Shown: positions 1-12,104, numbered from the stretch's first letter. The stretch: 64,000 nt of DNA from Poa pratensis (GCA_947311845.1 CAMZMU010000096.1:17771833-17835832), one strand, 5' to 3'. The notes: generated by a model not told the origin, from the sequence alone. Made by a program: numbers and translations.

Positions 1-363
1 GTGTAGCACTTCCATGATGAAACCAGATGCAAGTAATCTGGCCAGCTCATCGCCTATCACCTTTCTCCTCTCATCCGAGAGACGTCGCATAGGTTGCTTC
101 ACGGGTTTCATATCCGGTCTGACGAATAATGAGTGCTCAGCCAACTCCCTCGGAACACCTGGCAGGTCATGATTCGACCATGCAAAGATATCCCGATTCT
201 CACGGAGGAAGTGACTGAGCTCGCCTTCCTATTTCTCCGTTAACCCGGTACCAATGATGACGTTGTGCTCTGGGAACGCCGGGTCAACATTGATCTTCTT
301 CGTCTCCTTCGGCACCTGGAATGCCGCATTCTGTTCCGGGTTACTCATACCCGGCATACCAAG
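1..363 (-). pseudogene. pol: Gypsy reverse transcriptase, N-terminal fragment
   Basis: Translating the minus strand gives a linker with VDPAFPEHNVIIGTGL, an in-frame TAG stop near 232-234, then HFLRENRDIFAWSNHDLPG and VPRELAEHSLFVRPDMKPVK followed by an R-rich segment and DELARLLASGFI. These are the first conserved blocks of plant Gypsy RT. The catalytic YxDD block would lie to the left of the window. The stop codon marks the copy as defective. Confidence 0.8.
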
Positions 364-745
364 TTACGCGGACTGCGCCAACGCCACCACTTCATGGATC
401 TTCTTCTTCTCTGCAGCAATGATTAATGACTCGGCCAGACACGAGCCAGCCGAGGCACACTGCAAGGAACGCTTGTAATCACCCGAGATGGTGATGATGC
501 CATTAGGACCCGGCAGCTTCATCTTGAGGTAAGCCACATGGGTAGAAATCATGAACTTGGCCAGTGCCGGCCTGCCAAGCAAAGCATGATATGGACTCTC
601 GAGTTCCACCACCTCAAACTGGATGCTCTCAGTTCGGCAGTTGTCCTTGGTGGCAAACAACACATCGACCCAAATCTTGCCCATAGGTGCACACGAGACA
701 CCTGGCACTATACCATGAAAGGTCGTAGAACTCGGCTACAGCATA
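364..745 (-). pseudogene. Gypsy protease C-terminal part, frameshifted
   Basis: This frame continues the protease after a one-base shift near 740. It contains ESPYHALLGRPALAKFM, a strongly conserved segment at the protease-RT junction of plant Gypsy polyproteins, then KMKLPGPNGIITI and a CASAGSCLAES segment. The open frame ends around 364 without a large gap before the RT segment. Confidence 0.75.
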
Positions 746-2341
746 TTTGCCGAGCTTCACCATGGTGTCTCGGTACATGATGTTGATGGCACTCCCATTG
801 TCAATGAGAACTCGGGTGAACCTGACATTAATGGTGGGCCCAATGAATGTCGGATCCACCACCAGAGCATAACCTCCCGGGCTTGGCATGATCTGGGGAT
901 GGTCCTTCATACTCCAGCTGATCTCCTGATCAGACCAGTGCATATACTTCGGCACAGCCGGCATAACTGCGTTTACCTCGAGTGCACGCCGGTTCAAGCT
1001 CTGCTTGTCAGTTGGCTCGGTCACAAACACCACATAGCTCTGGTGAGCCTCTCTATAATCACCCTGACGATACTCACCCTGGCCACCGGGACCAGCATTG
1101 CCACTGTTGCCTCCAACATTTACTTGGTTGACAGGTCTCGGAGCTGGAGGCCTCGGTGTTGGTGCATTCACGGGAATTGCGTTTGCTCCGGTGAGCGGTA
1201 GTGCTTGCCTCTGTTGAGGATATGCCGCTGGAGGCCTCTGAGGTGCTCCCGTCTGATTTCCTCCGGAGCCTCCCCCTTCCTTCAGTGTGCGCTGATACCA
1301 GCTGCACTGCCGGGTTGAATGATTGGCCGGCCTGCGAGGATCATGCGTGTGATAGCTGCACGGCCCATCCAGCATTGCCTCATTGGTCAATGGCTTCTTC
1401 TGGTCACTCCACGGTCTCTTCCCTTCTTGATTTTGGCCCCAAGCAGGACCACTGGTCCTCTGACGCTGGCTAGGAGTCTTAGCAGGGGAACTATACTTCG
1501 GCTTCTCGACCGACAAGTGACTAGGAGTCTTACTGGAACTAGATCTACCATCTCTAGCAATCTCGGCATTGAGGCCTTTACCCCTCTTACGCACATCCTC
1601 TATGCGACTAGGGCGAGCAGCTACCGGGGTAAAACCATGTGCTTGGTTATACTCACGGAGAGTTATCCCGAACTCTCTCCTCACCTCGGCCATCGCGAGA
1701 ACCTCCTGATGTAAGCTCTGACGACGCGACTCCAACTCTGCCTCCATTTGGGCAGCATCTGTACCGGTAGCTACCGGCACAGCTAGCTTCTCGATTATCT
1801 CCTCGAGAGGAGCCGGCCTAACCGGTACCTCGGATGTACCGGCCTGGTCGCGGAGGTTCTCCCTCCTCTCCAGCGGCACTTTCGCCGATCTGGTGGTCTT
1901 GGGGGCAGGTTGGCCGACATCTCCTTTGCCGGGTTCTCCTCTGCTGGTTTCTCCTTTACCGGCACCACCCGCAGAGCCGGTCATCATGACCTCTGCGCAG
2001 CTCCCGGGGCGAGCGCTACGCTGGCCGTGAGCCGCACAGACAGCAGGAGGATCCTCAGCCACAAGCACCTGCTCCGGGTACTTGCAGACGAACTCAGTGG
2101 CGACGTAGATCTCGAACGTCCCGAAGAGGACGAGGCAGCCGTTCCTCGGCATCGGCCTGCTACCGAAGCAGCCCGCGTTGTCGCTGATGAAGTTCAGCGT
2201 GCCGAGTCTGTGGACAAGGCCACTGACCTCGCGCTCGCCGGAGGCGATGATGGAACCCGTCCGGATGAACACACCAGCCAGCGCCGCTGCTGGCCCCACG
2301 GTGGGCGCCAACTGTCGTGGTGGTATCACGGAAGATGCCAT
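629..2341 (-). pseudogene. gag-pro: Gypsy gag-protease ORF, capsid region apparently deleted
   Basis: A 570-codon open frame covers the end of the LTR, the leader and gag-protease. The likely gag start is one of two adjacent ATGs at 1984-1987, because the frame upstream of it is leader and LTR. Visible parts are a coiled, charged region (AQMEAELESRRQSL), a C-x2-H-x7-H-x4-C type knuckle (CSYHTHDPRRPANHSTRQC), a proline- and glutamine-rich linker, and the retropepsin active site (VLIDNGSAINIMY) at about 779-820. The usual retrotransposon gag capsid domain, with its aromatic WF/WY core, is not visible between the coiled part and the knuckle. Reading frame is lost near 740, where the next frame takes over. 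Confidence 0.75.
2292..2310 (-). other. Primer binding site of the Gypsy element
   Basis: Minus-strand sequence begins TGGCGCCCACCG two bases downstream of the LTR end. PBS sites begin with TGG because they pair with the CCA end of a tRNA. The exact tRNA was not assigned. Confidence 0.65.
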
Positions 2342-2449
2342 AGGATGGCTTATGTTGGGGCCGATGGACGCTGGTGGAACTGGGAAGGGCTAGCGCGCTA
2401 AGGAGCGCACACAGAAGATACAAGCACACACACAATATACCCAGGTTCA

Positions 2450-5400
2450 TGTAACATCCCAGATTTTTGGAATGTTTTAAAAATCACTAAAAATTGAAAC
2501 TTTCGTTTGAATAAAATAAATTACACGAAGTTGAAGTGGAATCCAATACATTACTTCCAATTTCTTAATAATCCCTATTTATAAATTGTTTTGGGTTATT
2601 TAAACATACTCTATTTTCAAAAATTGATTTTAACTATTTCATATGATTTTGAAATGTATTTTAAATAATGCCTTACCATCTATTTTCAGGGTTTAAGGAT
2701 TTTAAATGGAAATGACTATTTTGATATTTCAAATGATTATTTGTTTTTAAAATGAATTATCAAACTCTTTATATATAAAAAGTTTGTATCAAAGTATTTT
2801 TGTTGAATTTATCATATGAGTGTTATTACTCATATCTTTTTCTAGTTTTTAGTTTTGGTTCAAAAGGAATTTATAAAACCCCATTTTATAAAATGAACAC
2901 AAAGGTTCTAATAAACCTTTATGCATTATTTTGGTTTTCTAAATCTAAAAAGGTTTTGAAAAGTATGTTTGTAAGATTCAAAAGAAAGGTTTTGATTTTT
3001 CAAATCTATAGAAATGGGTTTGAATGGATTTGGATTTGTAAAACAAAAGTTATAAAAGAAATAAGAAAAACAGAAAAGAAAACAGAACCAAAAAAAAAAG
3101 TTAATGGGCCGAGCCCAGCCAGCCGCCGTGCTATCTATCGCGCGCGCGTCAGTCAGCCCAGCCCCGCGCACCCTCTCCCACTGACCCCTGGTACCCGCGC
3201 GTCAGCGTCTCCGCGCTCACTGACAGGTAGGGCCCACCTGTCAGGGCCGTCTTCGTCAACCGCTGCTCCGCTCCCATGACGCGCACGACGCCGTCGCCAC
3301 GCCCCGCACCCTCCCCACTCACCCACGCCCCAAAACCGCGCCCCGACCACGCCGTTAAATCCCCCATTGTCCCCTCTACTCTTCCCCTCTCGCGCCCCTC
3401 CGAACCACGCCGCCAGTCCGCCCCGATTCAAGATCGCCGCTACGCCACTGCCGCCGGTCGCCGTCGTCGATTCCGGTGAGCAGCAGCCTCCCTACGCCCT
3501 CGCGTCCCTCCCCTCGACCTCGTCGTCCTCTCGCGCACCTCGCTCACACCTGGTGGTGGCCGCAAGACCACGGAGCCGACGCGTCCATCCTCAACCCGAC
3601 GCCGTACCGCCGTACCCGGAAGCAATCAACGCCGCCGCCGTCCTCATCGAGTCCGCCGTGCCGCGCCGCGCCTCCCCGTGTCCTCGCCGAGGCCGGAGAA
3701 CCACGGGAACGCCTCCTCCGTCGACCACCCGAGCGCCTCGCCGCCGTCCGCGCCATCTCCGGCGACCTAACGCCGCCAGGTAATGGTCAAGCACTCCCAG
3801 CCGTCCGATCCAAAATCCACGGACCAGATTAGATCCACCCCGAACAGGTACCGTACAATAGGAAGCCGCCACGTGGCCTGGGATTTTCTGAGAATTATCC
3901 CGAGATAATTTTAATTGGTAGTTGTGCAGAAAACCCCCTACAACTTCAAACCATCACAACTTTTTACTGGTTTGTCCAAATTTAACAAATTTTATATTTT
4001 TGAAAAGCTCTGGACTTGTAGAACCTTTTAGAACTATTAGTCTTCTGTTTTGTCAAAGTTTAAATCATTCAAATTTCAAATGAGAGATTTGAGTGTATTT
4101 AGCAGAACTTTAATTTTATAAGTCCAAAATTTGCAAATAAAATATTTTTGGAAACCTTTGGTTCTGTAGAATAACTTGGTCACTTTTAAAAATATTTTTG
4201 AATACTTGTTAAACAATTTAAAAACCAAAGAATCAATTGGAGTATTTTGGATATAGTTTAACTCCTATAAATTATTTTAATATGGTTTCTTTTTGAAAAG
4301 TGACCCAAATAGTTGCCTCTGACCAGAGAGAACAAAACCCATATTTTAGAATCATTTGTCAACTCAAATTATTAAGGTTTGTGTTTAAGATCTCTCTAAA
4401 AATATTGTGTTGCAAAAATCCTTATTTTAAAATGTGTTAAACCATTTACAAAATGCCTTATGTGACCATTTTGATTAAGACCAACTTTTAGAACCCTTGG
4501 AACACCATAGCAAGTTATATATGACATCTATGATGTTCATACATAATTGCTTGACCATCCTTTAACCCAAAATGGCAAACCCTAAACCTAATCATAATAA
4601 TTCTTTTTGCATATTGAATTATGTGATGAACCTCGACCAAAGTTTTGTGAAGACCCTGATATGCATGTTTGCTTTTGTATGTGATGATGTTGTTGAATTG
4701 TTTGTTTACTATTGTGTTATCTCTATGTTTAGATTGTACGGAGTGTCTCACGTGTTGTGAAGAGTGTAACTTCAACTCTTCAGTTAGCCAAGGCAAGTGA
4801 CACCATAAAAGTCCTACTACTTTTACTACTATGCACTTAGTGTTTTCAGTAGTATGCATGATAGGCTTGTTACTGAATATTATACTATGCTATGCTCCTA
4901 TTAGTGTGTAGCCATCCCCCACCCAGAACTTTGTAGTATGAAACTTAGTATAGTCATGCTATGAAAAATGTTTTGATTAGTTGGATAGTGATGGAAACTA
5001 ATAACTAATCAATGAACTACCTGGGTGCTGGTTGGAGAACCATGGTGGGTGACTACTCAGGGGGTCCATGTCTATGGTTCATGTCTATGGTAATTTGCCC
5101 TTGGTGGAAGTGCACAATTGTGGAAAGTCACCCAGGCTTAAAGAGATTGTAGACTCTCCTTGTTCAGTAGCTTCTAGTGCAGCCACAGGTCATATGGGCT
5201 CTGTCTTGATCAATTAAGTTGTGAGACCCTGGTTCTGTCGTGACCAGCAGATGTAGGGGATGATAGGTTGGAGTGGGTCCGACGTTAGACTCCGGGGAAT
5301 TACTTCTGAAAGATCTCGTCTCGGTCTTCTCTTTTCCATTGCATAATTGGTTGCAATGGAGGATGGAATGATTGGGTCTTGTGGTGAAAGTGCACACCCT

Positions 5401-6109
5401 CTCGAGAGTTAAAAACTAAGTATACTTAGCCGTGTCCCCGGTTATGGACATTTTGAGCAACTAGACCGGGAAGCTGTTGAAGATCTCCTCATCCCAATTT
5501 CTAAAATTAAAACTTGAGGGTGAACAAGGGATGGGAGCTCACTGATGTCTATCGGTGGTGCTTGTTGTGAGTAGTTGTCAATGGTGTTCACTGATGTCTA
5601 TCAGTGGTACTCTTTGTCTAAGATAAAAAAATTGTTTTACAAATGATAGGATGAAACTGGCTTTATGCAAACCAGCCTCAAACTCCACTTAGCTAAATAC
5701 TCATGTAGAAGATAGGTTGCCATTTATATCCACATAAGTGTCATCTTGCCATCACAATTCAATTGTGCTGACCCATATAGTTGGGCTGTAACTCACCGTT
5801 GCAGGTCCGTCAGACGATGAGTGAGGTTTCGACAGGGTTTCGAGTCTACAACCAACATGCTTGCCTGTGGCACATGAAGATGATGGGCTCACTGTATCAT
5901 TTGCTTTCCGCTGTGTGTTTACCTTGGTTTGAGCTAGCCTTCGGCTATGCACCTTGTATCGAATCTTTTAAATTCTGGATCATCGTGTAATATACTTTGA
6001 TACAATGTTATGGTATTGCATCTCAAACTGTGTGTGCTAGCAAGTCGATCCAGGGACTAGCACGTTACACAGGGAATCCCAACCTTTGTTAAAAGGTGGG
6101 GGTTCTACA
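2450..6109. mobile_element. Long solo LTR (3.66 kb) inserted in the Gypsy LTR
   Basis: It starts TGTAACATCCC and ends GGGGGTTCTACA. It is flanked by GTTCA (2445-2449) and GTTCG (6110-6114), a 5-bp duplication with one mismatch. Inside there is no gag or pol: about 650 bp of AT-rich DNA, a GC-rich block (3100-3850) with gene-leader-like character and overlapping open frames on both strands, then about 2.2 kb of AT-rich DNA. Length and termini resemble the very long LTRs of some grass Gypsy elements (for example rice Retrosat-2, from memory). A solo LTR formed by LTR-LTR recombination is the simplest reading. Confidence 0.75.
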
Positions 6110-6322
6110 GTTCGGGGCCCTTGTGAGGAGGTAACACCCCTACTCCTGCCCGCCTCTCTCTATATGTCGGTATCTCACAGGTACAATGGTGCTCCTTGAG
6201 CTGTATCTTTGCAGCTATGGCAATGAGCTCTAAGGAAGAAGATGAAGCTAAGGGGGGAAATGTCTCTCTCTGGGCGTTGTCTCTGGCCATCCTCGTCCCT
6301 CACGCAGGAGGGGGTGAGGGTC

Positions 6323-6330
6323 TATTTATA
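6323..6330 (-). promoter_or_regulatory. TATA box of the Gypsy LTR promoter
   Basis: On the minus strand this reads TATAAATA followed by GA, a canonical plant TATA box inside the LTR and upstream of the element's own gag on the same strand. Activity is not implied. Confidence 0.6.
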
Positions 6331-6911
6331 CCCCAGCACTAGCAACGGTCACCTCGCCGTACCGGTACTGCAGACGCGCATGCCTGCACGTCATGATTGT
6401 ACTCTCTGCAGGAGACAAGACGTGGCTTGCCCATACCCTGTCACATGTCTCTGCTCCCACGTACAGCCGAGGTCAGCGGCGTCCTTCTCCTGCTCCCACG
6501 CCCGTCCTTGGTCAGCAGAGGTGAGCCCGGTCACCTCAGACATGCGCCATACCGCACGCCCTGCTCCCGTGTCAGACGGGACGTGACAGCAGCGCTGACC
6601 TCCGTCCGACATAAGGTGCCTCATCTCTATAACCCGGCATGGATATGCCGGATTCCCTTTCCTGAATAGCCTCCCCTGCACATAAGAAAACACACAGGAT
6701 ACCGACATATATATGTCGGTCAGCATGTCTCGGATCCCTTATCTCGGATCCCATACCTCAGTCAGTATAACAGGGTGAGTATATGTCGGTTCCCACTAAC
6801 CTCATAACTCGGCCTCCTCTGGGCCCGGGTATGTCGGTTTTATGTACCTCGGTCCACTCTTGGACATTGCTTATACCATATCATGACCCTACCCGGGGTA
6901 GCCCCCCGACA

Positions 6912-9549
6912 TTTATAGATCTTTATCATAAATATGTATAAATTATATAGATTGTGCATTTTAGATATAATAGTTCATATGTAATTTTTATTACAAAATG
7001 TAGCTTAATATCTTTTAATGATATTCAATACAAACAAAAAAACGTCCACCAACAAAAAGCATCCCAACTAATATTTGGTATCATTGCAAGTTATGTGGTT
7101 AAACTACGCAAACAAACCAAAATCATATTTGTATACTGTAACATGTTAAAAATAAGATGTTGAAATGTACAAAATTTTAGTACAAAAAGTATTTATTGGA
7201 TTCGCTGCGGTCGCACATTTTCATTGAACGGCCCTGCATCCAAGTAATAGGATAAAGATCACATCAATGTCCAGAGTTAATCATTGGAGAGAGGTACTGT
7301 AAAAACATTTACCTAAAATTTGTTCGGAAAACCACCAAACACGTTGTGGTAATGAGATCGAGGTTGACCTGAAGACCTAGGAGGACATGTGGCGGTGGAG
7401 GCATAACCGCTGCTCGAGGTTAGGTCGAGTTTGCTTTGACTCATATGGTAGTGGCGGTGGGATACGCAACTCCCACTTTCGTCAATCTCTGGTGCAAACC
7501 TCAACGTCGCCATGGCCAAGAAATGGCGTTGGCGGGTCGCCTTGCTGCGCGAATAACGAATGGCGTTAGGCTGTTGATTTATTAGAAATTTTAGCCGAAC
7601 GTATTTTATTTTTTCAGGAAAAAACGGCAACTCTAGAAACAAAATCCTTAAAACCGAATGCACCCATCCAATCACCATGATCAACGGATGCTAAAATTGC
7701 CGCAATTTTCGAGGTTTACAGGTCCCCTGCCCCAAGGCCGGTCCCCATGGTCTCAAAATCTTCATGCGTCAAGTTGCAACGTCCCACGGTGATGAAACGA
7801 TCTTTGACCGGGCATACGACATGCGTGACCCGAGCCGTACGAGGCATCTTGGACACAACTCCGACGCAATCCACATACGTACATTCTCCGTGACGGCCCT
7901 ACCGCCGTTCTGCCGGACCAGCTGCTGCTGCCATGCTAGCCTGGCCGGAGACCCACCGGCCAACAGCGGCACTAGCTGCCGTGGCGGGGACGACGCGTCC
8001 AAGACGAAGGCGTCACGCCGGCGAACGACGACGACTAGTCTCGCCGCCTGATCCAATCTCGCTGCAGAGTTTTACGCTTTTTACTGGCGTGGTCTTTGGC
8101 CGGGCGTGCATGGCCGGCGCTAAGCTAAACTATAGTTGCCGCCGTGCCACTGCCGGAGGTGAAACCCAATTAGTTACGGTTGTTGTTCAAAAAAATTAGT
8201 TACGGTTGGGGACGTGGAGCCTCGAGCTGTCCGGCGTGCGTTTATTCCCTGGCCAGTCGAGGAAAAAGAAGTAAAAATGGATTGATCGATCGGCAACTTG
8301 GCGCTGGCATCTGCTCGCTTTCGATCGCCTTCTTCTGTGCTCTTCAGTTTCGGTCTGTTCCTTTGCTGAAGAATTTACCGCCAAAGCGGATGGATCGACG
8401 GTTGGTGCGCATCTCGAGTATGAGAGAATAACTTTGTGGCCTTTGGTCCATGCATCCATGCACGCCCCTCTCGTGTTCGTGGACCATCAAATCAAATTAT
8501 TACGCAGGAAATAAAAACCACCAGCAAGCAGCGCCGCTCGTACTGATGATCTACTCCGTATATCTTCGATCGGTGTAGTTGGATCCAAGCAGGTATTGCA
8601 CTCGTGAAAGAATTCATGAGATCTTGTCCTTGCGTGACTTGTCTCCCCAAACGGCAGATGATTCGAACGCCGCCACTTTCGGTACAAAAACTTATCGCCA
8701 TGTTTTATGTATTCGTCCAAGGCTTGACCGGGGGTTTAGGTGGTGCTAAATTGGAGATCGAGAGCTTATACAATGCCGACCAAGGCCATAAATACACGCA
8801 TGTGATGGCCTCTAGCTAAGCGGAGCTCGATCGATGGGGTTTTACTACTGACATTAGCCTCACTCGCGCGCGTGCGATCGAATCTCGTGCAAACATGCGA
8901 TCGATTTTGCCGTCTACAGGAGCATGGACGAGGCTGGGTCATAACACGATCACGTGATTACAAATAGTTTTCCAGCTGTGGCTACAAACTACACCTTTTT
9001 TTATCGAATGTATTAGGGCCAGAATTAAAATAATAAAGGCCAAGCAATAAGTGCAAAGAGCTAAAAAATAACGTAGAGGTGATGAACACAACAATCAACA
9101 AGCAAAATAAAAGAAATGAAGCACACCTTGAACGTCGAGACCCCCCGTCCAACCCCACGATCCGACCTCAGAGGAAAGTAAGGCTTGAAGGAAGCACGCT
9201 ATCGGAGAAAACTCGCACCTTTGTCAACCCCGTCGCAACGACATCATTTTCTAGACGAGATCATCAAAGAAGATGCGCTGTAAAGGAAGGGCGACAATGC
9301 CATCGTGCACGGCTAGAGTTTGCATTCTACTGCCGGAGAGGGGAACCCTATCAATTCTTGCGTATGCTCGACGGCGAGCATGAACATACGGGAAAGAAGA
9401 GAACTACGAGAAGGAAACCTAGCTAGTCAGAATACCACATTAGATCAATCCAACTTCCAATGGCTGCCCCACCACCATCGAACTCGTCCACCACCCTAGT
9501 GGCCCATGGTGGTACCACCACGGAGGGTACGGCGTGGGAGCGCCACCGC
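6912..9549. other. Intergenic DNA without recognised genes
   Basis: AT-rich sequence follows the Gypsy LTR to about 7200, then mixed DNA with a GC-rich patch at 7740-8060 where both strands are open. None of the translated frames resembles a known family, and the two-strand openness points to base composition. From about 9000 to 9430 there is a segment starting with a T-run (8996-9003) that could be an antisense non-LTR fragment; no flanking duplication was found. Confidence 0.5.
8168..8208 (+). mobile_element. Micro-retroposition scar (15-bp direct repeats around a short A-tailed insert)
   Basis: AATTAGTTACGGTTG occurs at 8168-8182 and again at 8194-8208. Between them lies only TTGTTCAAAAA. 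A direct repeat of this length whose second copy follows an A-run is the signature of target-primed reverse transcription by a LINE, here with an insert of about 11 bases. Confidence 0.6.
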
Positions 9550-9724
9550 AGTGGCGGAGCCACGCCTACACTATGTAGTCAATTGACTACACAATATTGT
9601 TTTGGAAAAATTATTATATATGGGGTAAAAAATCATGAAAAAATACAAAATTCATATAAATACATGTATTTGACATCACAATTTTGAATTGACACTACAA
9701 CTTTCTACTCCTGGCTCCGCTACT
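9550..9724. mobile_element. Short MITE-like inverted-repeat element
   Basis: Ends are AGTGGCGGAGCCA at the left and, reverse-complemented, AGTAGCGGAGCCA at the right (12 of 13 match). The 150-bp interior is AT-rich and non-coding. Ends of the CAGTGGCGG type occur in grass hAT-like MITEs, and a related end is seen at 20543-20700. A clean 8-bp target duplication was not seen. Confidence 0.55.
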
Positions 9725-10605
9725 TCACCACCCTCGCCCAAATCGAGACCGCCACTGTTGGGGGGAGGAATGGACCTCGATGTCACCTTCATGGAGGAGA
9801 ACTTCACCCGCAGTGTCGTCGACGCTGTGACCGCCACTGTTAGCTAAGGGTTCCCCTCGTCTAGATCCCCCAACCCCAGCCACCTCAACCAAGGACCAAA
9901 TTCAACGAGCCTGGCCTGAGATTTGGGGCCCGCGAGGTGGGACGAGAAGCATGGTGAGAATTTAACGCCAAAAAAAAAGATGTGTGGTCTGGTACCAGGA
10001 CCCACGCCCGTCGCTGCCTCTCTGCCCACACAACCGTGGAGCTGCGACTACCTCAATGCCACCTTCCTCGATGGTCAGACGGGCTTGCCCAAGGACTAGC
10101 TCTGGCAGCGGCGAGACGGGGAGGGGAAGAGGCGGTGCTAGGTTTTCTTCCAAGAGGTGACTTCCAGGGGGGGCGGCCCAAAGGTCAGGGGAAACTACAC
10201 GATAAAAGTGATACAAATGTGACAAAAATATTTGTTCGAGATAAAAATATTTTTAAGGGAAAAAGGCGGAGGTTTCTGTACCTTGTAGCTTCATTTTGTT
10301 GGCCAGGGCCATTTGTTACGGGGATAAGAATATCACAAAGCGGTGCGTTCACGCTTCAAGTGGCACTGAACAGCATCATCTCTCATGTTGTTTAGCTATG
10401 GTGATGTGCTGGATGTATTGCACTATTAGTAGTTAAGTGTTTCTTGTTTGGAGCATAGTGACAAGCAATGTGTTGATCAAACATAGCAATGGGTCGCCTG
10501 AAAAGGAACCAATTCAAACCATTTTATAAGTGTAGTTTGGCGAGGAAGAAGCTTTAACTCCACGAAAGGACCATAAGCTCCAACCACCCAACCTAATTTC
10601 TTTGA
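9725..10605. other. Intergenic DNA
   Basis: Mixed-composition sequence continuing the frame environment on the left of the MITE. Open frames are short and overlap on both strands. No recognised protein. Confidence 0.4.
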
Positions 10606-10815
10606 CTAGCCACAATGGGGGTATCATAGGTGATATCATGCATGCCATGTTGGTAAAAAGATGATGTGTCACTGCAATTAATGAATAGAGAGGTGATAGT
10701 GGTATCATAGGTAGATACCGTAACATAACGGATTCCAATACAATATGAGTCTACAACCTAATAAATGCAGCACTATATGATACCACACATATGTTACTAC
10801 CCATTGTGGAATTAG
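10606..10815. mobile_element. MITE with CCACAATGGG termini
   Basis: The left end reads CTAGCCACAATGGGGGTATC. The right end, reverse-complemented, reads CTAATTCCACAATGGG then TAGTAACAT. The inverted ends enclose about 160 bp of AT-rich non-coding DNA rich in GATA/TATC. This type of MITE is common near Triticeae genes; superfamily is not certain. Confidence 0.55.
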
Positions 10816-10827
10816 TAACATACACTA

Positions 10828-10880
10828 GTATCATATGCATGATACTAGTATATACATGATACTAGTATATGATACTCCCA
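10828..10880. repeat. Short palindromic ATACTAGTAT array
   Basis: ACTAGTATCAT is followed by its inverted copy ATGATACTAGT, then further copies of ATGATACTAGTAT. The stretch can form small hairpins. It adjoins the preceding MITE and may be part of it or of a relative. Confidence 0.4.
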
Positions 10881-11031
10881 GTCGGCAGAATCTCAACACT
10901 CCTGCACTGTATGGCACTAGTCTATTTTTATGTTTGCGTTCCCGAGGTTTCTCCTGACAGTGTCTCCCCTCTTTATTTCCATGGTCTGTGCAGACAATTG
11001 GTCAAACAATATTAGGCGGCAGCGACGCATA

Positions 11032-11384
11032 CACTCCCTCCATTCCCTAAAGCAAGGCGTGAAATTTTTTCTGAAAAAATCCGTAAAGCAAGGCGCGCAT
11101 TCGTTTTCCCCTTCGTTTTACGTAAAGTACCCCGCGGTAAGTTAATCCCGCACATAAGCAGAGCCGATGTCTCCTCTCACAATTATTACTGCATGCGCCA
11201 ATCCAACCCGCCAAGTGCAGTCAAAAGTCACATGCATGCGCGGCCAGCACATAAGCAGATGCTCGGATTGGCTCTAGCATGCGCATGCATAGAGGGGAAA
11301 AAAAGTCCAAACTTGTTGAGCGAGCAACTGCCTTGGTCTTCGCAACAAAAAATTCACGCCCTGTTTATAGGAACGGAGGGAGTA
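11032..11384. mobile_element. Stowaway-type (Tc1/Mariner) MITE
   Basis: The left end reads CTCCCTCCATTCC and the right end is its inverted counterpart GGAACGGAGGGAG, with TA at both borders as expected for Stowaway TA duplications. The inverted homology continues inward (caaggcgtgaa at left against ttcacgccctg at right). The interior is non-coding. It lies about 700 bp beyond the 3' end of the cyclin gene. Confidence 0.7.
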
Positions 11385-12104
11385 GTAGTTCTACTGGCGC
11401 AAAGCAAGAAGAAACTGATCATAGATGACGTTGATAGTTCATAACCCCCTTGAGGAAAGGAACCCACTTCCAGGTCTTATGGGTTTTGTCTTTGTTTTGT
11501 TTTTAGTTTTGCTTGCCTCATCCTTGATATCAATCATCTCATCATTATTTGACGACAAAATTGTTTTTTTTTCTCTCACTTTTCGTCACGAGGTTTTTTT
11601 TTTCTTTTCGTTTTGCCTCCCGATCGTCTGGGATTTCAATCATGGCATCACTAGTTGGCGCAAAAATTGTTTATTTTTTCTCTCTTTTTTTTCACAAGAT
11701 GAATTCGGGGGAAAATTACAGAACAATGCAAACTAAAACACAGCTAGGTCAGTGCTTGCTAGCTCTTGCCCTGTGCCACTGTCACCGCATCATCTCTGCC
11801 TTTATTTTGGTCATCTCACTCGCCTCAGCTTTGCCTTTGTACAAAACCTTTGCTCTTTTGACAACGCTGCCTACTAGTAGTAATTCAGAGCCAGACTCTC
11901 TTTATTCATCAGTTTTTCCTCTGTGGTCATGTCGAAACGCCTCGCTTTTGATCATTCAGTCGCCTTTCACGCCCTTCAATTTTCATGCGGCCGTCAATCA
12001 AAAGCTCCCGAGGCATCGCAATCCATCAGAGCCATTTGACTTCCCCACCGAGAGATGATGATGACCAGTGTGCACACAAGAGAGAGTTTCAACCCATCAT
12101 TGTC
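11385..12104. other. Downstream region of the cyclin gene
   Basis: T-rich tracts (11567-11576, 11595-11602) and unremarkable DNA. It should contain the cyclin 3' UTR on the minus strand near 12000-12104. No separate gene is recognised; the 169-codon plus-strand frame at 11549-12058 is composed of T-rich low-complexity codons. Confidence 0.45.

Larger units (their letters stand above)
1..6911 (-). mobile_element. Gypsy LTR retrotransposon, 5' part (continues beyond left edge)
   Basis: Read on the minus strand the element starts at 6911 with TGTCGGGGGG, and its 5' LTR ends at 2313 with ...CGACA. A primer-binding-site-like stretch follows, then gag, protease and the first part of reverse transcriptase, which runs off the window at position 1. 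Order LTR, PBS, gag-protease, RT is that of Ty3/Gypsy elements. A 3.66-kb foreign solo LTR sits inside the LTR (2450-6109). Excluding it, the LTR is about 930 bp. Frameshifts and a stop in pol show the copy is dead. Lineage is probably Tat-like, but that is inference from the protease and RT motifs only. Confidence 0.88.
2313..6911 (-). repeat. 5' LTR of the Gypsy element, split by a nested solo LTR
   Basis: The LTR consists of 2313-2449 plus 6110-6911. Its plus-strand ends are TGTCG at 2313 and CGACA at 6907-6911, a short terminal inverted repeat typical of LTRs. The inner part around 6110-6150 contains a motif (gttcgg..., then ccctactcctg) also present in the LTRs of the element at 24213-32312. 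Removing the insertion and one copy of its 5-bp duplication joins the two halves into a continuous LTR of about 930 bp. Confidence 0.85.

Noticed and set aside
3367..3872. Overlapping 90-140 codon ORFs on both strands
   Set aside because: All lie in the GC-rich block of the solo LTR; frames on both strands are equally open, and none has a domain.
11041..11100. Direct repeat TAAAGCAAGGCG around a short insert in the Stowaway MITE, as a fourth micro-retroposition scar
   Set aside because: The insert does not end in an A-run next to the second repeat, and the repeats are part of the MITE's own inverted end structure.
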